From positions 1-22,195 of IMG/VR virus record IMGVR_UViG_3300022929_000247: a DNA stretch of 22,195 nt. One strand, 5' to 3'. This document shows, piece by piece, positions 1-6,991 of the stretch (positions within the stretch are counted from its first letter, which is position 1; the number at the start of each line of letters is the position of its first letter). The position numbers were made by a program, and so were the translations under genes. The notes beneath the pieces were generated by a model. That model worked only from the letters and a program-made list of their open reading frames with translations, was not told where the DNA came from and did no database searches. Origin of the DNA: a virus.

Positions 1-185
1 ATTTCTCCACTTCTAAGTCCGGCGATCACTTCTTGATAACCTCCCGAATCTTTGCTTGTTGCCTCCGGGGCATCCATAGACAACGAAAGAGATGCACTCG
101 TTGAGTGACCGATAGTTGCCAAAGTACCGCCATCAGCGATGAATTTTAATAATAAATTTGTTCCGTTGTAAACAGTAGATGCCAT
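1..185 (-). CDS. Major tail (tube) protein, N-terminal fragment
   Basis: The reading frame starts with ATG at 185 and runs off the left edge, so only about 61 residues are visible. The peptide begins MASTVYNGTNLLLKF and continues with a Ser/Leu-rich stretch (STSASLSLSMDAPEATSKDSGG) ending in EVIAGLRSGE. This pattern (YNGTNLLL near the start, then SLSLS followed by a KDSGG-type turn) matches the start of TP901-1-type major tail proteins, which polymerise into the tube of long non-contractile tails. A tube gene fits its position after the connector and tail-completion genes. A short leader at 186-249 carries an exact TAnnTTTG box and separates it from the LamG gene. The family call rests on the N-terminus only. 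Confidence 0.7.
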   Translation of the reverse strand, partial: MASTVYNGTNLLLKFIADGGTLATIGHSTSASLSLSMDAPEATSKDSGGYQEVIAGLRSGE

Positions 186-201
186 AATTCTTTATTTTTT
201 A

Positions 202-209
202 CAAATATA
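202..209 (-). promoter_or_regulatory. Candidate -7 promoter box (TATATTTG) before tail-tube gene
   Basis: Minus strand reads TATATTTG, an exact match to the Bacteroidota -7 consensus TAnnTTTG, followed by TAAAAAATAAAGAATT and the ATG of the tail-tube gene. A TTTC lies 17 bases upstream as a weak -33 candidate. The leader is almost the same as the one before the fibre gene at 3756. Assignment as a promoter is inference. Confidence 0.5.
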
Positions 210-249
210 ATACTTTTTAATTTTCTGAAATATCTTCAAATCTTCCATC

Positions 250-2592
250 TTATTTAAATGCCATATATAAATAGGTTTCTCCATTTTGATTAACCATATG
301 ACTATTTGTATTGTCTATGGCAAACCCTGTTGATGTTAAAGTAAGTCCTGACAAACTCCCACTATAAACATCTTCATCATCTGCTGTACTTGGGTAGAGA
401 TAACTTCTATTTCCTGTTCCGCTTGGTCTTTTATTGTCAAAGATTCCCCAAGGGTCTGACTGTGTAATATTTTTAATTATTACCATTGATGGCTCAAATC
501 CTATATTTTCAGTAACTCCTGAAGTTGCACCTGTATAAGTTCCTATCTTACTATATCCGCTTACTGAATGGAAACAGTAGGCGACCCCTTTATCGGGACA
601 ACTTGTGCCTAAAGTAAATACACTATCTGTTGGTTGCGTGTTGTTCCAAACGCTTGAAACAGCTAAAAAAGCATCGCTTCTCTGTAAAGCCAATCTTCCT
701 AAATGACCATTACCGCCATTAGCAGCTTGTGCCAATACTTGCCAATAGTTTCCGCTACTTGTTCTTGACTTCCAAATAATTAATTCAGGTGCTTGGCTTA
801 GTCCGTGGGAAACTGTTCTAACTCCTGCATCGGCATCCATAGTAACAATACTAAACCCTGCTTCTGTATTAGCACTAACTTGAACGTTTGTGGCAGTACC
901 ACTTCCTGCAACTGCATCGCCTCCGCCTTTCCAAACCCAAGCTACAAAGTCTTGACTACTTTGATTTATATCACCTGCTTCTGATGGAGCTATAAAACCA
1001 TTAGCTTCAAAAGAGGTAATTCTTTGACCACTTGCTGTAGCTTCTGCATCAGTTCCATTTGCCTTTAAAGAACCTGCACTCGCACCTCTAACGGAATCAA
1101 AAAGTCTGTTATTACTTGCAAAAGTTCTACCCTTAACCCATAAAAGGTCAGGCTGAAAACCTACGTTTGAAACATAGGGTGAATTCCCCTCATACAACAC
1201 CGCCTTAAAGTTAGATGTATCTACTTCAGGTTTTTCGTTGTATAGTTCTGTTACTTGGCTATCTGTAAGGGCGGTGTCGTATATTCTTACTTGGTCTATT
1301 TTACCATCAAATTCTGTATTAGTAGATGATGAGTAACTTCCAATCACTCCAATTTGAATACCCGCAGTGCTTGTCCCTGCCGCAACAGATTGTGAATTTG
1401 TTTCTTTATCACCGTTTATAAATACTTTTAAATCAGAGTTATTTGTAAAAACTACGCAAAAGTGATACCAATTTCCATATTCATAAGTAGCAGTAGTAGA
1501 AAAGTCTATTCCACCTACACTACTATAAAAATTGAATTTCATATTATTAAACATAGCCATATACCACCCTCCGCTTAATGAATAATTACCAATGGGTACG
1601 TGATAATTATCAGATGCAGCATCAACATTTACCCAACAAGAAATTGTGAAACTTGTGCCAATATCTGAAGATGTAATAGGTGTTGATATTTTGCCATTAG
1701 TGCCATTAAACACCGCAGCTTGACCGAATCGCCCAAATCTGTACTCAATGTTCGTGTCAGTTCCATCGTTACCTCCTGTGGAAAAGTCCTCACTACTGTT
1801 GTCCAATTTGTAATAAGCTACAGGTGTAGTCCCTGCAGGATAGTTTACTATGTCTGTGGTAGATGTATATACACAAGCGGTTTCTAAGTAAAGAGTAGAT
1901 ACTTCGGTAGAGTTTAATGCTTTATTGAATATGCGGACTTGGTCTATATCTCCATCAAAATTTTGTGAATCATTATAATATGCACCTATGAAAATATCAT
2001 AGGTTGAATCTCCTGAAGTCCAACCGCTTGTTAATCCACTTCCAGAAACTACTTCAGAATCATTATCAACATATAAATAAGAATTTGTGCCTGATGATGT
2101 TAAATCCCAAGTTGCAACTATATTGTGATAATTACCATCAGCATAAGAAGAAGATGTAGTTATGTCTAAAGCATTTGGCGCACCACCACCATCGTTTATT
2201 TGAAGCCTTATTTGACCACTTGTATTTAATAGAATATTAACTCCTTTATTTGAAGAGCCATATCCTGAAGCTAAAATAACTTCTGTGCCACTTGGATTTG
2301 CGTCTGCCTTAAACCAAAAAGAATGACTCCCAACATTTTGAGTTTTTAAATTGGTATCTATATTACTACTACTCCCATTAAACCTTGCACCATAGTTTAT
2401 CTGTCCGCCTACTCCGAAGGTAACGTCAGTAGGTGTGCCTGAATAGTCAGTACCATCAGGGGCAGTACTTGCATCATAATCAAGATTATATAATGCTACA
2501 CCACTTGAATCGCCAAATGGATCTGTGGAATCAGTAGTACAAGCTGCCGCAGCAGCCGCACCTGTATTAATTAATCTTTTGCCTAAACTCAT
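250..2592 (-). CDS. Tail-associated adhesin with two LamG domains and a tandem C-terminal beta domain
   Basis: This is a 780-residue virion protein likely to act in host-surface recognition. The N-terminus (MSLGKRLINTG plus an alanine run and CTTDSTDPFG) is a linker type seen in phage tail proteins, not a signal peptide. Two concanavalin A-like LamG/laminin-G domains follow at about residues 31-237 and 255-455; each ends with the signature FDGxIDQVRI(F/Y)xxAL followed by LY. LamG folds bind glycans or proteins. The C-terminal third (about 460-780) holds two related halves, each with GFxPxLLWVK/GFEPSMVIIK-type strands and a later FD motif, resembling a jelly-roll domain common in marine phage tail proteins (DUF7483-like; recalled, not searched). 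It ends TYLYMAFK. Its start overlaps the preceding stop as ATGA, so translation is probably coupled. It lies just before the tail-tube gene. Confidence 0.75.
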   Translation of the reverse strand: MSLGKRLINTGAAAAAACTTDSTDPFGDSSGVALYNLDYDASTAPDGTDYSGTPTDVTFGVGGQINYGARFNGSSSNIDTNLKTQNVGSHSFWFKADANPSGTEVILASGYGSSNKGVNILLNTSGQIRLQINDGGGAPNALDITTSSSYADGNYHNIVATWDLTSSGTNSYLYVDNDSEVVSGSGLTSGWTSGDSTYDIFIGAYYNDSQNFDGDIDQVRIFNKALNSTEVSTLYLETACVYTSTTDIVNYPAGTTPVAYYKLDNSSEDFSTGGNDGTDTNIEYRFGRFGQAAVFNGTNGKISTPITSSDIGTSFTISCWVNVDAASDNYHVPIGNYSLSGGWYMAMFNNMKFNFYSSVGGIDFSTTATYEYGNWYHFCVVFTNNSDLKVFINGDKETNSQSVAAGTSTAGIQIGVIGSYSSSTNTEFDGKIDQVRIYDTALTDSQVTELYNEKPEVDTSNFKAVLYEGNSPYVSNVGFQPDLLWVKGRTFASNNRLFDSVRGASAGSLKANGTDAEATASGQRITSFEANGFIAPSEAGDINQSSQDFVAWVWKGGGDAVAGSGTATNVQVSANTEAGFSIVTMDADAGVRTVSHGLSQAPELIIWKSRTSSGNYWQVLAQAANGGNGHLGRLALQRSDAFLAVSSVWNNTQPTDSVFTLGTSCPDKGVAYCFHSVSGYSKIGTYTGATSGVTENIGFEPSMVIIKNITQSDPWGIFDNKRPSGTGNRSYLYPSTADDEDVYSGSLSGLTLTSTGFAIDNTNSHMVNQNGETYLYMAFK

Positions 2593-3149
2593 ACTATTTC
2601 ATCTTCAGATGGTGGGAAAAATCTTTTGTCATATTGCAACAAGTCAGCATAGGATGTCAACGCATTAACCTCCGATTCTTTTCTGTCAAGTTCTGTCAAT
2701 ATGCCCGACCTTTCCGTTTGTGTATCTGAATCAATATCGATGTCCCTTTCGAATTTCCTTACGACTTGCCAATCACTTGGTTGTAATAATTGATTTGCTT
2801 TTTGTTTTAGTTCAGACAAAATAGTTAATTGTAAATCTGAAACTTTATATCTTTTTTCTGTTTCACCGGTTGGTTCTCCATCTTCTCCAATAATATCAAC
2901 CTCTTGGTCAAAATCAATATCGGTAACAACATTAGTAAAAACATTATTTTCAGAATCAAATTCAATCCCACCCTTTGTTTGGGTCAATGGATTAAATGAT
3001 GATTTTACAACATCATAAAAACCCTCCGCCTCAATAGTTTCAGCATCGGCATTTCTAAAGTTTAAAATAACAGTTCCATCATCCTTGGTATATTCAGATG
3101 GTAGAGATTTATAAATTTTTATTTGACCGTTTTCAGTTCTTGCTTTCAT
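2589..3149 (-). CDS. Hypothetical virion or tail-fibre accessory protein (possible fibre chaperone)
   Basis: A 186-residue acidic protein. I place the start at the internal ATG (MKARTENGQIK) one base after the stop of the fibre gene; the longer frame reaching 3218 would overlap that gene by 68 bases and adds a low-quality His/Gln-rich leader. The N-terminal half looks beta-rich (GQIKIYKSLP, GGIEFDSENNV, VVTDIDFDQEV). The C-terminal half is helical, with LQPSDWQVVRKFERD near residues 122-136 and a closing YDKRFFPPSED. An SDW motif before charged helices recalls the C-terminus of tail-fibre assembly proteins (DUF4376/Caudo_TAP type), and its place between a fibre-like gene and an adhesin gene fits a chaperone. 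The similarity is weak, so the function remains open. Confidence 0.6.
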   Translation of the reverse strand: MKARTENGQIKIYKSLPSEYTKDDGTVILNFRNADAETIEAEGFYDVVKSSFNPLTQTKGGIEFDSENNVFTNVVTDIDFDQEVDIIGEDGEPTGETEKRYKVSDLQLTILSELKQKANQLLQPSDWQVVRKFERDIDIDSDTQTERSGILTELDRKESEVNALTSYADLLQYDKRFFPPSEDEIV

Positions 3150-3150
3150 A

Positions 3151-3756
3151 TTATTGTGGTTGTGCCGATGAATAAGTGGCAATTGAATAGTGATATATTT
3201 TTGAACCGGATGTATCATCGGTGCAGACTATTTGAATCAAATTTGTTGCTGACCCATCGTATGTGGTTGAACCTACCCGATTAAAAGTTGACCCGGTTTC
3301 TGCAAATGTTAGGGCATAATTTCCCGTAATAATTAAATCAATCACTTGACCTTGCACGGCATTTGAAAAGGTTAATGTTGCTGCTGCTGATGCGGTTGCC
3401 GTAAATGTACAAGCATTACTAAAATTTAATGCAAAAGATGTCCCACTTCCAAGTGCCGAAAGTTCAGAATATCGATCCTCTAATTTTGCAAAGGTTACCG
3501 AATCATCTGCCAAAAAACTTGTTCCCAAAGTTGTCCCGACCGTACCATCTGCCAAAAGGATTTGACTCGATGTTCCACTTGTTTTTACAAACGATGTTGC
3601 CTCCAATCTTCCGGTGGTGTCAACTTGTATGTTTAAGTCATTTCCAACCCCATCAGTCAGTTCCTTTGTTGAACCGGATGCGGCGGCATTATCAGTCAAT
3701 TTGATAAGACCTTGATAAGTATCTTTTATTTTTAATCCCGATAGCGTAGTACCCAT
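3151..3756 (-). CDS. Tail-fibre-like structural protein
   Basis: A 201-residue protein of low charge, rich in Thr, Ser, Ala and Gly, as in fibre and collar proteins. The N-terminal third (MGTTLSGLKIKDTYQGLIKLTDNAA) is a pattern seen in phage proteins whose C-terminal half is a beta-sandwich. A middle segment has SFLADDSVTFAKLEDRY, a repeat type typical of trimeric fibre shafts. The last third (ACTFTATASAAATLTF, NYALTFAETG, ATNLIQIVCTD) has alternating hydrophobic strands. It follows the tryptophan-repeat gene after a short leader with two TAAATTTG boxes and is followed by the possible chaperone gene with a one-base gap. No enzyme motif is visible. Confidence 0.65.
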   Translation of the reverse strand: MGTTLSGLKIKDTYQGLIKLTDNAAASGSTKELTDGVGNDLNIQVDTTGRLEATSFVKTSGTSSQILLADGTVGTTLGTSFLADDSVTFAKLEDRYSELSALGSGTSFALNFSNACTFTATASAAATLTFSNAVQGQVIDLIITGNYALTFAETGSTFNRVGSTTYDGSATNLIQIVCTDDTSGSKIYHYSIATYSSAQPQ

Positions 3757-3769
3757 AATTTATTTTTTA

Positions 3770-3786
3770 CAAATTTAACAAATTTA
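3770..3786 (-). promoter_or_regulatory. Two overlapping TAnnTTTG boxes before the fibre gene
   Basis: The minus strand holds TAAATTTG twice (3786-3779 and 3777-3770), both exact matches to the Bacteroidota -7 consensus. The downstream leader TAAAAAATAAATT then meets the ATG at 3756. Sixteen bases (TTTATTTTTTACAAAT on the plus strand, 3759-3774) are identical to the tail-tube leader at 191-206. No good -33 box was found, so the promoter role is inference. Confidence 0.4.
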
Positions 3787-4038
3787 TATTTCATCCCATA
3801 ATTCAGTTTCCGCATTCCAATTTTTAGTCAACACCTCCCAAGTTTCCGGCAATCTTTCGTTGTATGTATTCCACACTTCATTGATAGAATCCCAAGTAAG
3901 TGGGATGACATAATTATAGGATTGCCATCTGTCCTCTGTATTATTCCATAAATCCTCAAGGTTGTCCTGAAGATATTTTTTAATTATTTTCTTGGTTTTC
4001 TTAGACCTTGAAATTACGTTAAAAGAAAGACCAAGCAT
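3784..4038 (-). CDS. Small protein with three 18-residue tryptophan repeats
   Basis: An 84-residue protein. After a basic N-terminus (RSKKTKKIIKKY, residues 11-22) come three tandem 18-residue units starting at Trp31, Trp49 and Trp67. Tryptophans fall at 31, 38, 49, 56, 67, 74 and 81, a strict spacing of 7, 11, 7, 11, 7, 7. Units share W-x6-W and a Pro-x-Thr end (VIPLT, RLPET). The repeat tract is acidic, so the protein is strongly bipolar in charge. It is separated from the preceding gene by no bases (TAAATG) and sits among small virion-associated genes. No family is recognised; a repeat this regular suggests a structural or binding role. Confidence 0.7.
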   Translation of the reverse strand: MLGLSFNVISRSKKTKKIIKKYLQDNLEDLWNNTEDRWQSYNYVIPLTWDSINEVWNTYNERLPETWEVLTKNWNAETELWDEI

Positions 4039-4332
4039 TTATTTTGGTTTACGCAAATAGCAGATTATTTGACCGTGTGTGATTGATATATCAGTAAAAT
4101 TACCATAAATGATGTGACCCTCTTTAATCGAAAAACTTGTAAATCCATCATCCCCTCCGGGGGTGTCGTTTGTAAGTGTAATGGTGGAATTTTCGGTACA
4201 TTCTATTGAACAGAAATATTCACCACTTGGCGTTGATGCATTTCCGTGGGTGTAATCCAAAAGGCGAAATCCATAATCGCCGAATGACATTCGATAAAAA
4301 TTATTTGAGGAGTACAAGTCACGAGTTGCCAT
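4039..4332 (-). CDS. Small hypothetical virion-associated protein
   Basis: A 97-residue, probably all-beta protein starting MATRDLYSSNNFYRM. The centre (GEYFCSIECTENSTITLTND) and the end (GHIIYGNFTDISITHGQIICYL) show alternating hydrophobic strands with Gly turns, as in small phage structural or decoration proteins. The ATG at 4332 lies two bases after the stop of the small basic gene, and its stop abuts the ATG of the tryptophan-repeat gene. Placement in a run of fibre and tail genes suggests a virion component, possibly a head or tail decoration. No named family is recognised. Confidence 0.65.
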   Translation of the reverse strand: MATRDLYSSNNFYRMSFGDYGFRLLDYTHGNASTPSGEYFCSIECTENSTITLTNDTPGGDDGFTSFSIKEGHIIYGNFTDISITHGQIICYLRKPK

Positions 4333-4334
4333 AT

Positions 4335-4463
4335 TTATCTTCTTTTACCTTGACCACGAGATTTCTTTTTCCAACCTTTTTGGTTTATTGATGCATTCTT
4401 TGAATGAACACCGGGGCGTTTTCTTTTCGTGGCTTTTACAAAATTAGTAATATTTTTCGCCAT
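4335..4463 (-). CDS. Small, very basic 42-aa protein
   Basis: A short ORF starting MAKNITNFVKATKRKRPGVH and ending SRGQGKRR. About a third of its residues are Lys or Arg. The RPGVHSKNAS segment recalls short basic proteins annotated only as hypothetical in phages of Bacteroidota (recollection, not searched). The start overlaps the upstream holin stop as TAATG, which argues that it is translated by coupling. Nucleic-acid binding is a plausible guess from charge alone. Its first 29 bases recur almost exactly at 15663-15691, with both differences at synonymous third positions. Confidence 0.65.
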   Translation of the reverse strand: MAKNITNFVKATKRKRPGVHSKNASINQKGWKKKSRGQGKRR

Positions 4464-4464
4464 T
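4436..4464 (-). repeat. 29-bp near-repeat, copy A (start of the small basic gene)
   Basis: Covers the ATG and first nine codons of the basic gene (peptide MAKNITNFV). The plus strand begins TTACAAAATTAGT and ends GCCATT. It matches 15663-15691 at 27 of 29 positions. Confidence 0.8.
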
Positions 4465-4873
4465 ACTTATGGAGTTTATTTCCAAACACCTTCTCGACCC
4501 CACGACTGCCGAAATAACCTCCAAGAATAACTTGCATTAAGCCGGTGATTGTTGTTAGGTCATATTCCATATACCATCCAACGATGTAAGAAATTGTAAA
4601 AAAACACAAAGTCAAAGGGCGGACATTTTGTGCCAACCATCCACTTTTTGCATCAGCGACCCACCTTCGGGTCACCCCATCCATTTCGGCTCGTTCTAAT
4701 CTTAGCTTTTCTAAGGCAACTTCCTTATCCTCCGCCGACATATCTGAGCCACCAATTATTGCCTCAATGACATTCCCCACCGGAGTATCTTGTGCAATCG
4801 CACCGACTACCTTTGGAATCTTTTGCAGTAGAAAAGAACCTACTGCCGTATCTTTAAATTTCTTTTTAGGCAT
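4463..4873 (-). CDS. Holin of the 3TM / GTA-holin type
   Basis: A 136-residue protein with the features of the 3TM holin family (Pfam GTA_holin_3TM). A charged N-terminal region (EDKEVALEKLRLERAEMDGVTRRW) is followed by AKSGWLAQNVRPLTL at about residues 76-90. Two hydrophobic segments then come at about 88-103 (LCFFTISYIVGWY) and 107-125 (ITGLMQVILGGYFG), ending with the family's YFGSRGVEKV. Holins form inner-membrane lesions that start lysis. The endolysin gene lies directly upstream and the basic gene overlaps its stop by TAATG, so the lysis cluster is coupled. The start is the ATG giving MPKKKFKDT. Confidence 0.85.
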   Translation of the reverse strand: MPKKKFKDTAVGSFLLQKIPKVVGAIAQDTPVGNVIEAIIGGSDMSAEDKEVALEKLRLERAEMDGVTRRWVADAKSGWLAQNVRPLTLCFFTISYIVGWYMEYDLTTITGLMQVILGGYFGSRGVEKVFGNKLHK

Positions 4874-4891
4874 ATTGTACTCCCTACTGTA

Positions 4892-5272
4892 TTAGCTATA
4901 TAACCATAAAACGTTGGGGTCTTTGACACCATCGGGAAAGTCAGTTCCATCCGAGTCAACGTGGATGAAAGTTTTGGCAACCCCAAACCGGTTAAATCCG
5001 GCTTGTTGTAAAGCCGACAAAATAATCCCTCTTTCCCTTGAATTTCTAATTGCGATGTCAACCGCTTTTCCAACAATATGGCTCGAATTCGGTTTTCCTC
5101 CAACCTCTTGATTGTGTTCGATTGTTCGCCACCCGGAATTGATTTTAAAAGGGATGCCGGCGATTTCACGAGCATTGTCGAGCATTGCCAAAAAATCAGC
5201 ATCCATATACCTCCCACTATCGTGGACATCCGGCGAATCAAATTCCTCATATTTAAAAAACCTTAAAGCCAT
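4892..5272 (-). CDS. Endolysin, peptidase M15 family (peptidoglycan L,D/D,D-peptidase type)
   Basis: A compact 126-residue zinc peptidase. It begins FFKYEEFDSPD, a common N-terminus of M15 phage endolysins, and then shows FKINSGWRT, the metal-binding SSHIVGKAVDI (His65 and Asp72 as ligands) and FIHVDSDG (His104), which completes the M15 zinc site. Such enzymes cut peptide cross-links in peptidoglycan to release progeny. There is no signal peptide, so export depends on a holin. Its ATG overlaps the stop of the upstream membrane-protein gene as TAATG, and the 3TM holin follows 18 bases downstream. Whether the cut is L,D or D,D cannot be decided from sequence. Confidence 0.88.
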   Translation of the reverse strand: MALRFFKYEEFDSPDVHDSGRYMDADFLAMLDNAREIAGIPFKINSGWRTIEHNQEVGGKPNSSHIVGKAVDIAIRNSRERGIILSALQQAGFNRFGVAKTFIHVDSDGTDFPDGVKDPNVLWLYS

Positions 5273-5652
5273 TATTCCTCACTTTTACAATCTTCGTTTC
5301 CACAATCATCCTTTCCGCTTTTTCTAAGCATCAAGCGGGTGATCGTGTCATCTTGTAATTTGATAAGCATACCCTCAAGACCATCTTTTTGAGTGACAAG
5401 CATATCAACTTTCATCTCCAAAGATGATATTTTTTTCTTGGCATCATTTAGTTCATTGGGTTTTGAACCGGTGATGGATGAAATAATCATTGAAAGGGAT
5501 GCGGCGATCATTCCGGTCAGAGTCAAAATCGGATCACGGTTGTCCTCCGGAATCTTGTATTGTGTAAGGTAATACATAATCAAGATAATAAGACCGAAAA
5601 CCAAAAGCGAACCGCTAAAGTGCAAAATTTCTTTTCCTAAGTTTTTACTCAT
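5272..5652 (-). CDS. Membrane protein with coiled coil, lysis-cluster component
   Basis: A 126-residue protein with two hydrophobic segments at about residues 12-30 ([19 protein letters not shown]) and 43-60 ([18 protein letters not shown]). A probable coiled coil follows (about 65-103, [20 protein letters not shown]), then an acidic tail with two cysteines (DDCGNEDC). The topology could fit an auxiliary holin or a spanin-like partner, but no known family is recognised. It starts inside an ATGA overlap with the 47-aa gene and ends in a TAATG overlap with the endolysin gene, so it is tightly coupled to lysis. The role is inferred from context. Confidence 0.7.
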   Translation of the reverse strand: MSKNLGKEILHFSGSLLVFGLIILIMYYLTQYKIPEDNRDPILTLTGMIAASLSMIISSITGSKPNELNDAKKKISSLEMKVDMLVTQKDGLEGMLIKLQDDTITRLMLRKSGKDDCGNEDCKSEE

Positions 5653-5792
5653 TTCTTCAATTTTTGGGTTATATTAATTACTGTATAAATTAGCGTTGCC
5701 ACTAAAACTAATGTTTGTAAAATCGGATTTACATCCGATAGCGATAAAAAAATCGCCCCCATATTGATTCCGTATATTTTAAGATCACCCAT
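5649..5792 (-). CDS. 47-aa single-pass membrane protein
   Basis: A small ORF starting [13 protein letters not shown] hydrophobic segment covers about residues 25-42 ([17 protein letters not shown]) and the tail is TQKLKK. Both ends are coupled: TAATG with the preceding tail-completion gene and ATGA with the next membrane-protein gene. This tight fit, with no other coding use for the 140 bases, supports a real gene. The size, single helix and basic C-terminus resemble small holin or anti-holin proteins; this is inference. Confidence 0.65.
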   Translation of the reverse strand: MGDLKIYGINMGAIFLSLSDVNPILQTLVLVATLIYTVINITQKLKK

Positions 5793-6229
5793 TATATTTT
5801 TTCTATTTTATTTGATATTTCGACAATGGCTCGGAAATAAGTTTTATCCTCCAAATCATCCTCGAAATATGTCACGCCTCCATTTGTGCAAGTTATTACC
5901 TTAAAGCCATCGCTTGATAAATCATAGTAGCCACTCGACCTTGTGCGGACTAAATTTAAAATACTACTCACGATTTGATTTGATTGCAATTCACCTCCTG
6001 AATCAGAATCAAACGCCGTTACAACTTCCAATCTTGTAACGCATTCCGAAATAAAACTTGTGGCATTGAAATCGCTTTCGTTATTACTTACAGAAAACAC
6101 CCTTATATACGGCTCAGATGCATCAGATGGCACTCTATTATAAACCGGTACATAACTGCCACCAATCGAAATTGCATCCGTTAAACGGCTTAAAATGGCT
6201 TTTCTAATAAAGTGTAATGCCTCGTTCAT
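5792..6229 (-). CDS. Tail-completion / tail-terminator protein (DUF3168-like)
   Basis: A 145-residue protein that fits the SPP1 gp17 / lambda gpU-like tail-terminator fold (DUF3168 type). An N-terminal helix (EALHFIRKAILSRLTDAI) leads to VPVYNRVPSDASEPYIRV, then beta strands (ISECVTRLEVVTAFDS) and a central helix (NQIVSSILNLVRTR). The protein caps the tail tube and joins it to the head. Position supports this: it follows the HK97 gp10-like gene with an ATGA overlap, the standard order in siphovirus connector modules. Its stop overlaps the ATG of the 47-aa gene (TAATG). Confidence 0.75.
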   Translation of the reverse strand: MNEALHFIRKAILSRLTDAISIGGSYVPVYNRVPSDASEPYIRVFSVSNNESDFNATSFISECVTRLEVVTAFDSDSGGELQSNQIVSSILNLVRTRSSGYYDLSSDGFKVITCTNGGVTYFEDDLEDKTYFRAIVEISNKIEKI

Positions 6230-6672
6230 CGTGTTAAATTATTTAATCTTCTGTCAAGTCTGTCCATTAGGCTTTTGAGTTCCACACTAATCGATGAAAA
6301 GAAAAATGGTCTTGCATTTAAATTCGTTTTCTTCTTTAATGGATTTGCCTTGAATTGTTCGGCATAGGATTTCGGAATACCGAGTTCTAACATATCATCG
6401 AATTTCATATTCCCATCCCTTGTTCCAAATTCAACAAATGGCGAATAAAAAGTTTTTGAAAACACCCTTGCCATTTTGCCCATTCTACCGTATCCAATTT
6501 GTTTCTTTAAATCAGACTTATCATATACAACCGTTTTTTTCATCCTCGCCGCCGAGAAAGAGGCAGTATCGCCAATCTCTTTTGAAAGTCCCTCCTTGGA
6601 AAAACTTTTTAGTTGATTGAGTTTTCTGTTCAAATCATTTAAATCGCTCTGTTTGATTTTAACACTAATCAA
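6226..6672 (-). CDS. HK97 gp10-like head-tail joining protein
   Basis: A 148-residue basic protein matching the HK97 gp10 family. It starts MISVKIKQSDLNDLNRKLNQL and has a helix with AARMKKTV, then the family-typical FYSPFVEFGTRDGNMKF and a late ARPFFFSSI. These proteins act at the neck, between head completion and tail terminator. It overlaps the upstream head-closure gene by 8 bases and the tail-completion gene by ATGA, giving the conserved order connector, closure, gp10, terminator. High confidence from motif and synteny together. Confidence 0.85.
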   Translation of the reverse strand: MISVKIKQSDLNDLNRKLNQLKSFSKEGLSKEIGDTASFSAARMKKTVVYDKSDLKKQIGYGRMGKMARVFSKTFYSPFVEFGTRDGNMKFDDMLELGIPKSYAEQFKANPLKKKTNLNARPFFFSSISVELKSLMDRLDRRLNNLTR

Positions 6673-6991
6673 TTTTTGTGGCTTTTATGGTTGTATAATA
6701 TTTATATCCGGATTCAAATTTGCCATTGATACGGTATTCCCCGGAAACGTTTTCGATTTTTAAAAGGTCGGTGTTTAAGATCGTGTCGGCGGTTTTTTTA
6801 CGAACAATAAGTTCAATATCAACCTCACGCCTACGCTTTCCATTCTCTTGGCTTATGTCACCGCTTGTTTCTCTTTTGAATGCCCATATAGTCGATGCAG
6901 TTGCCGTTGTGGAAGTGTAACCCCCATAAGTGTCGGCAGTCTTTGTCAATCGCCTTACTTCAACCCTTGTATCAAGTTTTCCGGCATCCAT
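6665..6991 (-). CDS. Head-closure / head-tail adaptor protein (Phage_H_T_join, SPP1 gp16-like)
   Basis: A 108-residue beta-barrel protein. The N-terminus (MDAGKLDTRVEVRRLTKTADTYGGYT) is the family pattern: an early basic strand, then DxYGG, then a Trp (TIWAFKRETSGD). The end (SGEYRINGKFESGYKYYTTIKA) is the usual closing strand. These proteins seal the portal channel after DNA packaging and receive the tail. It starts in a TAATG overlap with the connector gene and overlaps the gp10-like gene by 8 bases. Confidence 0.85.
   Translation of the reverse strand: MDAGKLDTRVEVRRLTKTADTYGGYTSTTATASTIWAFKRETSGDISQENGKRRREVDIELIVRKKTADTILNTDLLKIENVSGEYRINGKFESGYKYYTTIKATKID

Noticed and set aside
250-2592. 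Poly-alanine followed by Cys at the adhesin N-terminus as a lipoprotein signal
   Set aside because: There is no proper hydrophobic helix after a basic start, and phage tail proteins with this N-terminus are assembled in the cytoplasm.
3150-3218. Longer start for the protein at 2589-3149
   Set aside because: The extra 23 codons overlap the fibre gene by 68 bases; the ATG at 3149 gives a one-base gap like its neighbours.
4840-5250. A 136-aa minus-strand frame overlapping the endolysin
   Set aside because: It overlaps the M15 gene almost completely in another frame; the M15 zinc motifs and coupling identify the real frame.
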